64,000 bases of DNA from Lasiosphaeria ovina (taxonomy: Eukaryota > Ascomycota > Sordariomycetes > Sordariales > Lasiosphaeriaceae): positions 806,001 to 870,000 of the forward strand of contig JAULSN010000006.1 in assembly GCA_033439765.1 (NCBI GenBank), in the 5' to 3' direction. Below the pieces are notes generated by a model. The model was not told the origin of the DNA. It saw only the letters and a program-made list of their open reading frames with translations, and ran no database searches. Position 1 is the first letter of the stretch. Every line of letters begins with the position of its first letter. Shown here piece by piece: positions 11,401 through 22,924 of this stretch. The position numbers were made by a program, and so were the translations under genes.

Positions 11401-11859
11401 GGGGCAGTGCAGAAAGACGGCCCCTCAGCTGGCGTTACGATGGCAACATCGCTCCTGTCGCTGGCGTTGGATACGCCCGTTAATCCTACCGTCGCCATGA
11501 CTGGTGAGCTAACCCTGACGGGAAAGGTGCTCCGCATCGGAGGTCTGCGGGAAAAGACGGTTGCCGCGCGGAGGGCAGGCTGCAAGATGGTCATCTTTCC
11601 CGAGGACAACTTGTCGGATTGGCTCGAGCTTCCAGAGGTACGTTGTCGCAGATACTTGAACACGATATGGCATGACACAGTGACGCTAACATCGTATCCA
11701 CAGAACATCAAGGAGGGCATTGAGGGCCGGCCGGCAAGCTGGTACTCGGAGGTGTTTGATCTCATATTCCCCGACCTCGACCGAGAAAAGGCCAACAAGA
11801 GCCGAATCCGCGAGGTTAAGAAGGCACATGACGAAGACAAGTCGGATAACGACGAGTAA
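8470..11859 (+). CDS. PIM1: mitochondrial Lon protease (ATP-dependent, AAA+)
   Basis: Two exons, 8470-11637 and 11704-11859, giving 1107 aa. The ATG at 8470 opens an Arg/Ser-rich mitochondrial presequence (MLSRQRLPRILAPK). Domains in order: presequence and acidic linker to about 170; Lon substrate-binding domain from about 175 (PEIYPQVLAIPIAKRPLFPG); helical region; AAA+ module with Walker A GPPGVGKTS (about 600) and Walker B LILIDEIDK; a Ser/Glu/Thr-rich insertion near 820-860; and the peptidase domain with catalytic Ser986 (DGPSAG) and Lys1019 (LTGKV). It degrades damaged matrix proteins and maintains mtDNA. The 66-nt intron has a GTACGT donor, a GCTAAC branch site and a CACAG acceptor. It is a multiple of three without stops, so a single open frame runs through it. 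Confidence 0.96.
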   Translation: MLSRQRLPRILAPKTPTAFLTRPRARAFSSVPPSVRPGRQSALRLRALSRTGSQVSLSNFSSYAALGKQKDGFFDGQVEPLSEEEIKANLEEAKAKAKAEVEAEEKDVSEAKPSSSDTPPGNSGQGAPESPDSKGSAAGGAASGSAGDGAGDGGRRGRKPGDRALTKPQVPEIYPQVLAIPIAKRPLFPGFYKAITIRDPDVANAIMEMIKRGQPYVGTFLFKDENADDDIIRSPDEVHDVGVFAQITSAFPIKPGGEGNGITAIVYPHRRIRLSSLIPPGAADASKPAETTEPAPPEPIPKPIEEAAQKGDVVASFEESAVVQRPDAAQKTLSPTSFLKKFPVSLVNVENLTEEPFDPKSPVIRAVTNEIVNVFKEVASMNALFRDQVSTFSMSQSAGNVGGEPAKLADFAAAVSAGEPSELQDVLSSLNVEERLHKALSLLKKEQLNAELQSKITKDVESKITKRQREYWLMEQMKGIRRELGIESDGKEKLVEKFKEKADKLAMPEAVRKVFDDELNKLAHLEPAASEFNVTRNYLDWLTQIPWGLRSAENFGIQNAITVLDEDHYGLKDVKDRILEFIAVGKLRGTVEGKILCFVGPPGVGKTSIGKSIARALNREYYRFSVGGLTDVAEIKGHRRTYVGALPGRVIQALKKCKTENPLILIDEIDKIGRGHQGDPSSALLELLDPEQNSSFLDHYMDVPVDLSKVLFVCTANMTDTIPRPLLDRMEVIRLSGYVADEKMAIAEKYLAPQAQDLAGLKNVDVNLTKEAIEELIKSYCRESGVRNLKKQIEKVYRKSALKIVQDLGEEVLPESEALTDEGKAALEESETKSESSDNSETSQAATEASEKETTEKPRVALKVPDSVHVVIDKENLKDYVGPPIFTSDRLFDVTPPGVIMGLAWTQMGGAAMYIESIVQSSLTSNSRPSLEITGNLKTVMKESTTLAYSFAKSMMAKEFPDNHFLDKAKIHLHVPEGAVQKDGPSAGVTMATSLLSLALDTPVNPTVAMTGELTLTGKVLRIGGLREKTVAARRAGCKMVIFPEDNLSDWLELPEVRCRRYLNTIWHDTVTLTSYPQNIKEGIEGRPASWYSEVFDLIFPDLDREKANKSRIREVKKAHDEDKSDNDE

Positions 11860-12156
11860 AGAATCAGCACGGCCACTAAGAAGTGTCTAAGGCACAGCAC
11901 AAGTGACACAGCACCGTCCTACATCAAGCGACCGGGGAAAAACCCTGACGCACATTTTGCAGATGATGCAAAGCTGCCGCCTCCTGGTGGTGGCCATTGT
12001 GATGTTGCATCTACCCAATAGAGAGCCAAAGTGGCCCCTTTCCCCCATGGGACGGGACACGGCGAGAGCATGCGTTGATGGGACGCGGGGGAGAGGATGG
12101 GGGACCAGGGAAAGCATTATCAGGCGTTTGAACTGGGAGGAGGGACCGAACAGCTT

Positions 12157-12187
12157 GCTTGCTGGCTGGCTGGCTGGCTGGCTGGCT
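12157..12187. repeat. GGCT tetranucleotide microsatellite
   Basis: About six tandem copies of GGCT, starting from a TTGC-type flank, within the spacer after PIM1. The same tetranucleotide (as AGCC) recurs at 48097 and 48507. Confidence 0.9.
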
Positions 12188-12705
12188 AGCAGGTTGGCTA
12201 TAGCTGGCCAAAACGACGTGGACGAATTTCTTTTCCTGACCCAACTTTTTACTTTTCCCTCGTCGAAGCGGCTGTCTCCCCATCTCCCTCGTGGGAGGAT
12301 ATTTAGAAGCATGGCATTGCATCACATCGCATCAGATCCGGCATAAATTATACACTGTACCTACTACATGTAGCACGCACAACATAAACTCTTCACTCCG
12401 TTGTTTATTTATCTTTTCAAGGCGCCGAAGCCCCTTCTTTCTATGTGTACAGCTCCTATCCTGTTCCTTGGTAAAGGCAGTGGTACTTTTACGGATATGT
12501 TTTTCTCCTGTTACTATCCGTATGGGAAGCCTTGTCTGTTGTGGCGTCGGTGTTGCCGGTGATGGTAATGGTGGTGGCCGTCATCGGAGTTCAACTGCTG
12601 TAAATACTCTTTTTATTTTTCCAACCATAGTTGAAGAGCCTTTTGCTCTATGCTGTCGAGTAGAACGGCAGGTAGTTGTGACGGTATTATATACATGTGA
12701 ATGTC

Positions 12706-12733
12706 TTCCTCCTCCTCCTCCTCCTCCTCCCCC
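12706..12733. repeat. CTC trinucleotide microsatellite
   Basis: About eight to nine tandem CTC/TCC units ending in a C run, in noncoding DNA. Confidence 0.9.
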
Positions 12734-13519
12734 TAGCCAAGCCGGGCAACCCACGCAAAATATGACACGAATGCAGTTTTATTAGAACAACTACCTACGG
12801 AGCAATGTACGAAGCAGACAAACAGACTGACAGTGCATGCATGCAGTTTAAGCACATGGACACACGCAAGCAAGCACGCACGCACGCCAAGGCGCAGCGG
12901 CCGCGGCCAAGCAAGGCCCAAGAGTTGGAAAAGGGAGCCAACCAGGCAAACTGGTGCCCAACTCCCTAGAGTCTTTCTCTTATTTTTTTGTTGGATGGAG
13001 TGGTGTTGCTGAACGTCTATTGGACTTGGGCTCTTCACGGCTCGGATGGCCCGTTGATGTATGTGGGTGGTTTCCCCCCCCTCCATCCATCCACCCATCC
13101 CTTGCGGAATATCCCCCCGCGGATCCTCAACCCCACAATATTTCCCGCGTCTAGGGGAGGGAGGGGGGAGGATGTGAGGCTCACTGCGCTGTTTTGGAGG
13201 GAGGCATATTTGCACGAGATATTATAAATATCATCCGTACGCTACCCCCAAAAACCATAGCAAGAAGAGCGTGAGACAGGGTAGGAAAGATTGACCCAAA
13301 GGATATGGGTGCAAGCTGGGACGGATAGGAGGGTGCCTTTTCGTGACAGAATACACCATATAGAGGAGTGAAAAGGGGCTGCTGTATGCGTATACTCCGA
13401 ACCTGCCTGCCTGCTTGCTTGCTTGCACATGTACCCTCTGGGCATGCTTTGAAGGTGGCTGTGGTTTTCAATGTCCAAAGCCCGATGACACGGTAGGGGC
13501 AGCAGCGAGAATGCAGCAA

Positions 13520-13543
13520 GTCAGTCTGTCAGTCTGTCAGTCT
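13520..13543. repeat. GTCAGTCT octamer repeat, three copies
   Basis: Three head-to-tail copies of the octamer in noncoding DNA. Confidence 0.85.
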
Positions 13544-16500
13544 TGAAGCGACCCTCCACCAACTCCGTTTGTTTCCTTTCCCCGAGGAGCGGCATCAACA
13601 TCACACCCATCACCCCCACCGAGGGACCTCAAAAAGTGTGGAGAACAAGAGGGTATGGTATGGGCATCGCTGCAGCATGTCCAGATCAGCAGTTCGGAAC
13701 CACCTGCTGCCTGCTTTTTTTTGCGTCTGCAGCCTCATTTTTGGAAGCATGCCGCTGGATTGGCTGTCCCCCGCATATAATGTGGTTGGAGGAACAGGCG
13801 ACTCTCTGGGGCCGGTTCCCTTCGGTCGGAGTAGGCATAGGCATGTAGGTAAGGTAGGCAGACATGTTGATGCCCAATACAAACCCGATTTTAGTGGACG
13901 AGACGCTGGGCCAGAGTCCAAGAGGCCAAAAGCCGGCAGGGCTGGTCTCTTCGCGCGCGCTGGGCCGGGCTCACCGGCTGGCCTTGGCCGGTGAGCTGGG
14001 CCCCTTCAACCGGCCGGAGAACCTTGAGAAGGCAGGGCTGGGGACGGCTCTATTCGACGTCAAGAGTCGGGGCTATAATTACACAGGTCCTTCTATTCAT
14101 GCGAGCGCATAACGAGGGTTTTCACTGCCGTTGAGGCAGGTGACAGGCACGGTGAGATGTCGGCTGCTTCACCGAACCGGAACGATGCATATGAAATGGC
14201 TGATTTCGGGACGAAAGGCCCAAAGCTTGAGATGCCATGCTGGCCGAATGCAGGTAGCGTAAGCAACCGGAGATGCAGAAGGGGCAACAAGGCGTTTAGG
14301 ACTCGCCCGAACTCGGCCAGGTTTCCGCATTGAACCGTCGGATCGTGCCCTACACATGGTCCATCTCCCAATGCCGGATCCGGATTATCGGCTGCCATTG
14401 GGCGGCGCAATGGCAGAGAGGTGAGTAAGGAGCGGTGTTGTTGTGGTTGTCGTTATTTTCAATGTCAGTGCTGTCGCCCATTTGATCTATCCATACCGAT
14501 TCTCAAGCTACACCTGGGCCGGCTGCACCTGCCTTGGTATGTATGTACCTAGGTAAGGTAGGTACGCACAATTCGACGTCAGGAGTAAGGAGCACTCGAG
14601 TACCTCTGAAAGGTGACGATGACACCAAACTCTAATCGTGCCACCAGATCAATCCATCAGGGGCTGCAGTTCGTCGTCTTAGCTTCGGCGATGAGCTACA
14701 TCTGGTTGGGGGCACGTGGTCAGGGGAATTTGCAACGCGGCGGTTGAGTTTTTTTCTCCTTCCCATGCTCAGAGGGCGAAGCGAGCATTCTGTAGTCTGG
14801 AGTCCTGGACGGGATGCTCCGTAGGGAGAAAGAGGAGTACTGCTCCGTTCCTTCCTTGGGTTGACTCAAACCATTCAATGAGCGGTCAACGTTTCCATGC
14901 TACAGATCTAGAAACAAAACCGCCCGGTTTGGGAAGGAGTTCAGATTCAAACAACTTGGAACTCGGACCGGGCTTGGCCCATGAGCCCTGTGCGGAATTT
15001 GACGATGGGTCTCACAACTTTCCAGAATCACTCTATCGTTGGTTGTATCTTCATCTATTTAATGTAGCAAGGCTGTTTGGGACCCGGTAATTGCCCTGCC
15101 TACTACCCGCGATAAGTTACTTATATATCCATGGATTATCAAAAGCGAACTCTCCCGAGTTTAGCGAAAGGCAGTATTCCCCAAGGTCTGTCTCTCTGTT
15201 CCATATTGGGGCGGGTATCACCTTAACCTCCTTGGGGAAACTAGATTTCTCTAATGATAGGCCCATGGATGCAAGAACCAGAACAAACCCGGTCAAGGCC
15301 TTCTCGGACCTGTGTCAGGGGTTTTCATTTTTTCGTTCTTTAACTCTCAAAGTGTTCCCGACTTCACTGAAGTCGGTGAGCTGCAGTGGGGCCCTAGGAG
15401 AAAAGCAGGGGGAGGATCACCACGTCAAGACCTTCCAAAGTCCCAAGGGGACGAGCTTGGGCTAGGGCCCGGCCTGAACCCTGGTAACCTCAGCTCCAGT
15501 GCAGATCCTGGCACTTGAACGGGACTAACCCTGGAAGATCCCGCCTCCACAAACTGGGCTTCCATTTTTGAAAATACACGATACAGTTGTAGCTGCCAGT
15601 GACATGCTTAATACCTGCCAGAACACGGGCGCGAAGAATCGCGCAACAGAACGTACGATGCATCGGAGGGTGCGGGAAGGGCTGCCAGGCCGGAGCCCAA
15701 TGGGCTAGGCAATGTACTGCACAATAGTCAATGGCCTCGCGCTCCAGGACCGCCCAAGCCAGAAATATGTCGCACCAAAGGGGGTAGCCCTCGTCCATGC
15801 ATATTGTCTCGCCGACGTACCCAAAGCGCTTGTTACACGTGTTGAACCCCACAAGCCTCCTCCCACTCCCACGCCCACCAGCCTAGCCCAGCCCAGCCCA
15901 GCCTCCAAAGGGAAGCAAAGCTGGGGGGGCTGTCCCACCCGATGGAACACCGTCCGTCCGCCTACATCTCTCGCTCCCGTCTGCACTCTGCAGTGTGCAG
16001 AACGAGCCAGAGGCAAATAGGAGTCGAGCCAGAGACCAATCCAACGCCCGCCAGCCATTTCGACAAAGCGGAGAGACAAACAGCAGCCCGAAGCGCATCG
16101 AGAAATCGCACCGGGCGCTGGCTGCACTGAGGACTGCCCGAGGGGGAAGAAAGAAGCCTGCCCAGCGCATCCATACCAGACTAACTTACTTCCTTTGCCC
16201 CCGCCCGCCCGCCTTGACCCTACATCAGACGGAGAATATCCACGCCTCAGTCGCCCACCCCATCCACGATCACCACACAATACCTGGTGCCAAACGCCTG
16301 CAACTGCTTTCCGAAACAGAGACTGGCCACTCGGATGCCGGGTTATTGAGGCAACACACCCATGGCATTATCACCCTGCGGCTGCTAGTCAAGTCTTGAG
16401 GTTCCATGACCGTCGACACCTCGACGCCTCGACGCCTCGACGCCTATCCCTCCCAGCGCATCGCGTCACGTCTCCCTGCCTCGTCGGTGCCCTATTCTAA

Positions 16501-16895
16501 CCCAAACCCAAGGTTCTGGAATTGTCATGTCCCAGTGGCGCTGATGGACTGCTCTGAACCTCCGCCAAACATCTTTCGTCTGGTGTCCCAGCCATCGGCT
16601 CCCTGCATAGTCGTCCGCGCTTAATGCGAGCCCGACGAAAGCTTGGTTCCTCCCCCGGCACCCCTATATACTTGGAGCCCTCGTCGGCCCGGCCTCCATC
16701 GGCAACCTAGGACACACGGAAACTGATCAGAGAGGAATATAAATAAAGAGAAGGGATAGACAGAGTTCGACGTCTCCTGGGTTACGGCCCCGCCCCTCGC
16801 GCGGCACACCAGCGGCCGAAGCCCTATAGGCCTACCTACCTATTTTGCTGAGCGCCGTTTGGTCCCTTGAGGAACCCGACCCTATCCCCAGCCTC

Positions 16896-19865
16896 ATGGC
16901 ACAACCTCAGATCAGCCCCCCTGTGCGGGATACGCCGTCAACGGCGGACAGCAACGGCCAGCTGCAACAGAGTTTATGGCGCAGGATGTTTGGGCGGGAT
17001 AAAGACAGCAATGCTCCAGGCTCGGATGCTGGATCGAAAAGGTCGGGCTCTGAGCAGCAGGATGACACCAAGGCCGGCCTCATTCGACGGGTATCGCGAA
17101 AAGTGGTTCCCGGTCTGCCTAGGGCCCAGACATTCAAGAGGCAGCAGTCCGAGTTGCGGAACAAGCTGGAACCCGTGCAGCCCACACCGGCCGAACGAAG
17201 AGCCGTGTCCGTGGACAGACGTATGCATGCCTCTCACAGCGCATCGTTCTCGAATCCTCGGACCAGCGCGCCCGATTTCTTACGCCGCTCGTTTAGTTCC
17301 GCACCGTCTGTCCCGTCATTGCCCCGGAGCTCGGTCGAAGAGATTACGCTCGACGCCATTGGACAGCTGGATGGGTTTGAACCAGAGCCTGATTTTGAGC
17401 CTCAGCCAGAGCCAGAGCATTCTAACAACGTCGACCATATTCCGGACGTCGTCGATGCCCTCTCCATCACTACGTCGCAATATGATACCATGATCCACGA
17501 GGAACTAGAGCGGATATGGATCCTCAATCTCTCGATGCACTTCCGCGACAAGTCCAAGCGAGAGAAGTTTTTCGTTACTTACCGGGAACACAGCACTCTT
17601 TGGCGGCGCGTGACGGTTTCCCTTGACTACCGCGACGCCCCTGAAAACTCGCTGGAGATGGAGCTGGTCCAAACCAAGTTCCAGCGCGACAAGAGCGCCA
17701 AAATTTATGAGGCTATTAGGGAGAGCCTAGCGGACATCCAATTCTACGACACTGTGACCAACCTAAAGTTGCAGACAACGGAGGGAAGGTTGCACGTCCA
17801 CGTGGTGGAGGATGTCAATGTGCGTTGTCTGACAATAGTGATGGGATGACCCCCAGGTTTGCTGACCCCGATACAGGAGATCGTCAACTACCCCACGGTG
17901 CGCATGATCCAGCACATGAGGTGTAGGCGGGTCAAAGAAAGGGAGATTGAGTTCGACTCGCACATGTCGGGCTTCGTATACAAGGTTCGCGTCAATGGTG
18001 AGGTGCTCGTCAAGAAAGAAATACCCGGCCCCGACACGATTGACGAGTTCCTCTACGAAATAAACGCCCTCAACCGGCTTCGCACTGCCCAAAATGTCAT
18101 CCAGTTTTACGGTGTTATCGTCGACGACAAGGAAGAATATGTGAAGGGGCTGCTGATTAGCTACGCAGACCAGGGCGCCTTGCTTGATGTTATCTTCGAG
18201 AAAGACCACTCGCTGCCCTGGCCGACACGCGAGAAGTGGGCACGGCAGATTGTGGCTGGCTTGTCCGAGATTCATGAGGCTGGTTTCGTCCAAGGAGATT
18301 TTACGCTGTCTAATATCGTAATCGATGACGATGGTGACGCCAAGATCATAGACATCAACCGACGCGGCTGCCCTGTTGGCTGGGAACCTCCAGAGGCGTC
18401 CCCTCTGATCGAAAGCAACCAGCGGATTTCGATGTACATTGGTGTCAAGTCCGATCTCTTTCAACTCGGCATGGTCTTATGGGCACTAGCCACCCAGGAA
18501 GATGAGCCCGAGGCCCATGGACGCCCCTTGCTAATCGCACCTGATATAAACGTGCCAAGCTGGTACCAGCGCATCGTTCAGATCTGTTTAAGCGAGGACC
18601 CGCGGTACCGTGTTCAAGCTCTGCGCCTCCTTTCGCTATTTCCAGACTTCGACGAGGAGAGCCAGTACGATGGGCATCATACCGCACCCTCTATTTCCAT
18701 CGACGACAACTACTCACGCCATGAGGATCTAACCGAAAGCTTCGTTGGGAGCGCAGTCCCCCGTATCAGAACCGTTCAGCCACCGGACTGGTCGTATCTT
18801 GGCTGGAGCAACCCCCATTTAGGTACAGTGGCGGCCGAGGACCCATACTATTACCCAGCGAGAGGAAGATCGCCACCTTCTCCAATGCCAAGCAACCATG
18901 GAGACTATGGCTCATCGCGGTACGGCCACCACATTCGCCCTTCCTGGTCTGAAACGCAGAATAAGGGGATGATGGCACTGTCGGTCAGTGACTTGACCAA
19001 CAGCGAATTGGATGTGGACCATCGGGGAGAAGTTAAAACCAACGGGGTGGCGCCGCAGACAGTAGGATCGATTGCTGAGAAACCTGATGCACCGCTGGCA
19101 GACTCGGAAGCCAGGGATGGAATCCAAATTCTGTCGACGGAGGCGATACAACCACCACAATTAGCCCCGGAGCGAATTTTGCCCAAGGGGGGCAGCCGAC
19201 AGCTGAACGGTGAGCGCGTTCAGGAAGGTGAAAAGCCTACTGTGTTGCTAGAGAGGTTGGCACACGTCGATACAGCCACGCAAAGGCGCGTGGAGTCGGG
19301 TCAAGAGTGCGATCCGGTAGCCAATAACGAAAGACTTCATCCGAATGCAGGCGGGGCGGGGAAACCAGAACCCGAATCCCCAGCTGACAGCGGCAAGGAT
19401 GTCATGGACTCGACTGAGCGTCGACAAAGAGTGCCGGGTGGGTTTCGAATCTCCAGTCTAGAATTGCCGAACGGTTTCAATCACGAAAATACGGGCGAGA
19501 TTCTTGATGAAGGGCAATATCCTGCCATTTCGCTATTCGGGGGAAATTTGCGGGAGGTAGCAGCATCAGACAAACCCGCAAGCGAAGTACGGTCGGATGT
19601 GACGACAAGGATAGCCGGGCCCGGCTCTGAGCTTCCAGCCCGGCAATCATCGTCCTCGAGAAGTCCGGCGAGACCAGCAACCCCGCCAGCAACATTCGAG
19701 CTGCCTGACGACCTTAAAGGCATTGGTTCGGCGTATGATTTTGCTTCAGAGGGGGGACACGATTTGATCCCCGAAGACGACTTCGGCATAGATCTCGACT
19801 CAAGTCCTACCATTGCCGCCATAGCCACGCCAGTAGCAGACGACAGCAGCGGCGTCGTTCGCTGA
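16896..19865 (+). CDS. non-canonical protein-kinase-domain protein
   Basis: Two exons, 16896-17819 and 17877-19865 (57-nt intron), 970 aa from ATG at 16896; the frame upstream begins only with TTG. Residues 1-200 are basic and Ser-rich (WRRMFGRDKD, LIRRVSRKV). A predicted folded segment spans about 210-310. The kinase domain runs over about 315-600. It has a Gly-loop-like SGFVYKV, VKKEI with candidate ATP-binding Lys near 354, a catalytic loop VQGDFTLSN with the Asp near 449, and a DIN triplet near 466. HRD is thus changed to QGD and DFG to DIN, although Asp, Asn and Asp persist. Motifs after the activation segment are weak (SDLFQLGMVLWAL). The C-terminal 370 residues are disordered. It resembles fungal-specific kinase-like proteins; substrate unknown, and it may be weakly active or a pseudokinase. 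Confidence 0.85.
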
Positions 19866-22800
19866 GAAATGAATGACGATACGAAACACCAGAGACACGA
19901 TGCTCTTGTTATGCCCCAAATGCAGAAACGCCATGTAAATGAGTCATATTTCCGCTTTTTTTTTTTTTTTTTTTAATCTTCTTTATCATGATGAACATGC
20001 CTTTGATCATGTCTATTTCTATTCCTCAACGAGAAAGCTATCTGCCTGTTTGACAGAGACTATTGGCGCAAGCGACATCTTTTTTTACGTCTTTTTGCGA
20101 TCTGGGAGGCTTTTATGTGTGCATTATTGACCCGTGAGCTATATGCCGGGATTGGGCGGCCAAGAGTGCTTCTTGTTGTTTTCCGTTTCGTTTATCAAAA
20201 TCCCAGTGGGAAGGTGGTGGTGAGGGAAGCTTGGGAGGCATCTTGCCGTTTAAAATTTTCTGTTTATTTTTCTTCCGGTCTATATAAATCACTTGTATGT
20301 ATAAGAAAATAAATAAACGGCCCTCGTCCAGGCCGATGAAGGAGCGAGCTCTGTACAGTTCCTTCGGCTTTGGGTAGCCCTGCTGCTAATAAAGTGGTTT
20401 CTTGAACTGGATGACTAAGGGGAGGAGCAGGTGCCCACTGCTCCATGACCCAAGCCAAGGATTCCCATTCCATGGGGCTCACATAGCCAGGCCCTACCTT
20501 GCGATTGCATTTTTACAAGTCATTTGACAAAGATGATACATGAGCTACTCTAATCTTGCCATATTTCCTGTAAATTAGGTAAAAATGCAGGTTGAGATAC
20601 ATTCAGCCACTGTACGGCAAACACTACATTGGGTATCCTGGTGGTAACTTCAGGGGTACCATTTGGATGGCTTCATTGTAAATTAACAACACAGTTTATT
20701 GTCTTGCAGGGATTGCTGTCACACGTTCCGTATACCTTGGATACCTATCTAGATGCCCTAGGTAGTTAGAAGCCAGGACATTGGGAAGGAGTTAGTTGAC
20801 TACCTCGGGTGGTTGTCTGTCACTAAGGTATTATCCGAGACAATTTTGTTGATCGGCGGAGCGAGTCCGTGATCTGATGTATTTACTGAGTGACGTCGAC
20901 ACCACCTTAACTACAGTAGGGCTAGCTGCGCATCTCGTTGCACTAGGTAGTTATTAGCTAGGCAGGTGGCAAGTGTTTTTTGTTGTGTCGCCATCGTTCT
21001 GAGGCCAGGGTAACAATGTCTCGGTGGGGAGGGAGGTTTAACTGAGTGGTAAAACCCAAGACATGATTGGCTGTAAATTGTTCAATGGGGTTTCTTATTT
21101 GCTGAGTAGCCCCGCGATATTCTCGCAACTCTCGGCACTTGACATCATATACGCAGTATCGACACAAGAGAAACCGAGGGATCATCTAGACGATCGATGC
21201 AGGAACACATAGCCATCGAGAAATCGTTCATCTGATATTTGTTTGCCGCATCTTGTAGCCTTGAACACGTGCAGAGTGCCAAGCCGAGGTACGGATACGT
21301 AAGGTAGGTATTGGAGATTTCGACTGTCGCAACTTGATTGGACACGAACATGGAACGAAACGAGCCGGAAACGAAATAAGGCAGTCGTTGCAGAATGTTG
21401 AGGAAGCATGTTCCTCTCGGCTTAAAACCAGCGCACACTTCGTACCTAGGGCCGCCTTGGTCCAACGTGCGTACGGCGTAGAACAGCGTTCGTTTCTCTT
21501 CGTTATTTAGTTCAGGCAACTGCGACAAACTCATCGGTGAGAACACAGGGGACAGGGCACATAAAACTCCTCATATCTCACCTACGAACCTTACCCAGAG
21601 AGTAGGTACATGTGTGTTAGCCTTGACGCCTTAGGCCGAAAGGTACCCCTTTAGCCTCGGTGGCATAGGTTCGTCAAAAAGAAGGTCAAAGTCAATCCTT
21701 GCTAGCAGGAACATCTCTCCCCTCCCGCAAGACTGTAAGACGGCGCTACCGGAGTGCCAGACAAAAGACCAAACTTGAGGACTCTAGATATAAGTACGAA
21801 TCGGTACTCCGTATATTTGTCTCGATGATGAAACCCCTCCTCTGAAGCAGCATAACTGATCTGTCCCGGGTCTCTCCGCCTTTGAGAGGAGGCAAAACAA
21901 CGTAGGCAGGGTTGCGCGGCAAGCGGGCTTTTGGAGAAGAAGCTGAGTGTTGAATGGCGGGGTGCAATGGCGGGCCGGGATGAAAAGAATTCCAAGCAGT
22001 GGGGCATGTAGGTACCGAATCTGGACATGTCAGGGACCCAAATAGTGGTGTGGACCAATCACGGAGCTCTCAAGATCTGAAGAACCCCACGTTGACGTGA
22101 ACGCCTCCCCAACATTTTGCTCAACAAAACGCCTGCAACAGCAAGATTGATGCAATGCCGCCCGCCCGTTGCAGAGGCCCCCCTCTGTTCTGGGCAGGGA
22201 GATGCCATTCACAGGCCATCAATGGCACGATTGCTGCCTCTTGTCGGCCGAGGTCTTCAATTTTCTTGCAATTTAGCGCTCCGAGTGGGACTCGTTCTCT
22301 TGATTTAGCCCTCGGCCATCACCAACACACCACCGCCACCCACTAGAGCCCCAAACTAGCTAGTGAGCGCGGCCTCTTGTTCATCATCATCGCGAGATAT
22401 CGGGACACTGGAGCTCGGTGGCCATTTCCTGGGCACGCTTTTGACACGACGATATCCACTCTGACACGCCCAACAAGACGCCGAGCTTGCTAGGACATCC
22501 GAGACCAGATACCTTCAGTTAGCCGTACCTGTCCGTACATGCCTTTCCGGATCCTCTGAACCTGCACCACTGCCTGGCCCGTGGACGGTGGTTGCCGATC
22601 GCAGAAAAAGTCGAGGACCCTCCTTGAACCCTCAGCATCCCACTCTCCCCCGCCTGAACCCACCCGGGCCCATCCTGGACCCCTGATACCTTAGTTTACT
22701 TTACAGCCGTATAAAACTTTCGTTCCGACCGCTCATCACTCCTCTGTCCGCTCTCTTTCCCATTCCGCTTCCGCTTCCTCCCCACCCTCAAGTCACGGTC

Positions 22801-22924
22801 GCCGACGTCGACGTCGACCCCCGATTTAGAGAGAGCCAGCAGATACCAGCTGCGACGGTCTCGACTGCGCCCGCCTGACCCAACCCTCGCCGACCTCCAG
22901 CCACGAGCTGAAGCCGCCCAAGCC
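19866..22924. other. 3-kb intergenic region upstream of OLE1
   Basis: It begins with the kinase 3' region, which has a T run at about 19956-19974. The middle is AT-richer with several CTAGGTAG motifs (near 20757 and 20944). The last roughly 800 bp are pyrimidine-rich and probably hold the OLE1 promoter and leader, with a CCAAT at about 22053. No gene was recognised in it. Confidence 0.5.

Larger units (their letters stand above)
11860..16895. other. 5-kb gene-poor spacer
   Basis: It holds the 3' region of PIM1 and the presumably long upstream region and leader of the kinase gene at 16896. Several frames of 100-200 codons exist on both strands, but they overlap each other, often start at TTG or CTG, and show no recognisable domains. 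Simple repeats occur at 12157-12187, 12706-12733 and 13520-13543. A TACCTAGGTA-like motif lies near 14546-14570. No RNA gene was recognised. Confidence 0.5.

Noticed and set aside
14716..15518. Two consecutive 124-codon plus-strand frames
   Set aside because: No recognisable domains or splice signals joining them; composition is typical of the surrounding spacer.
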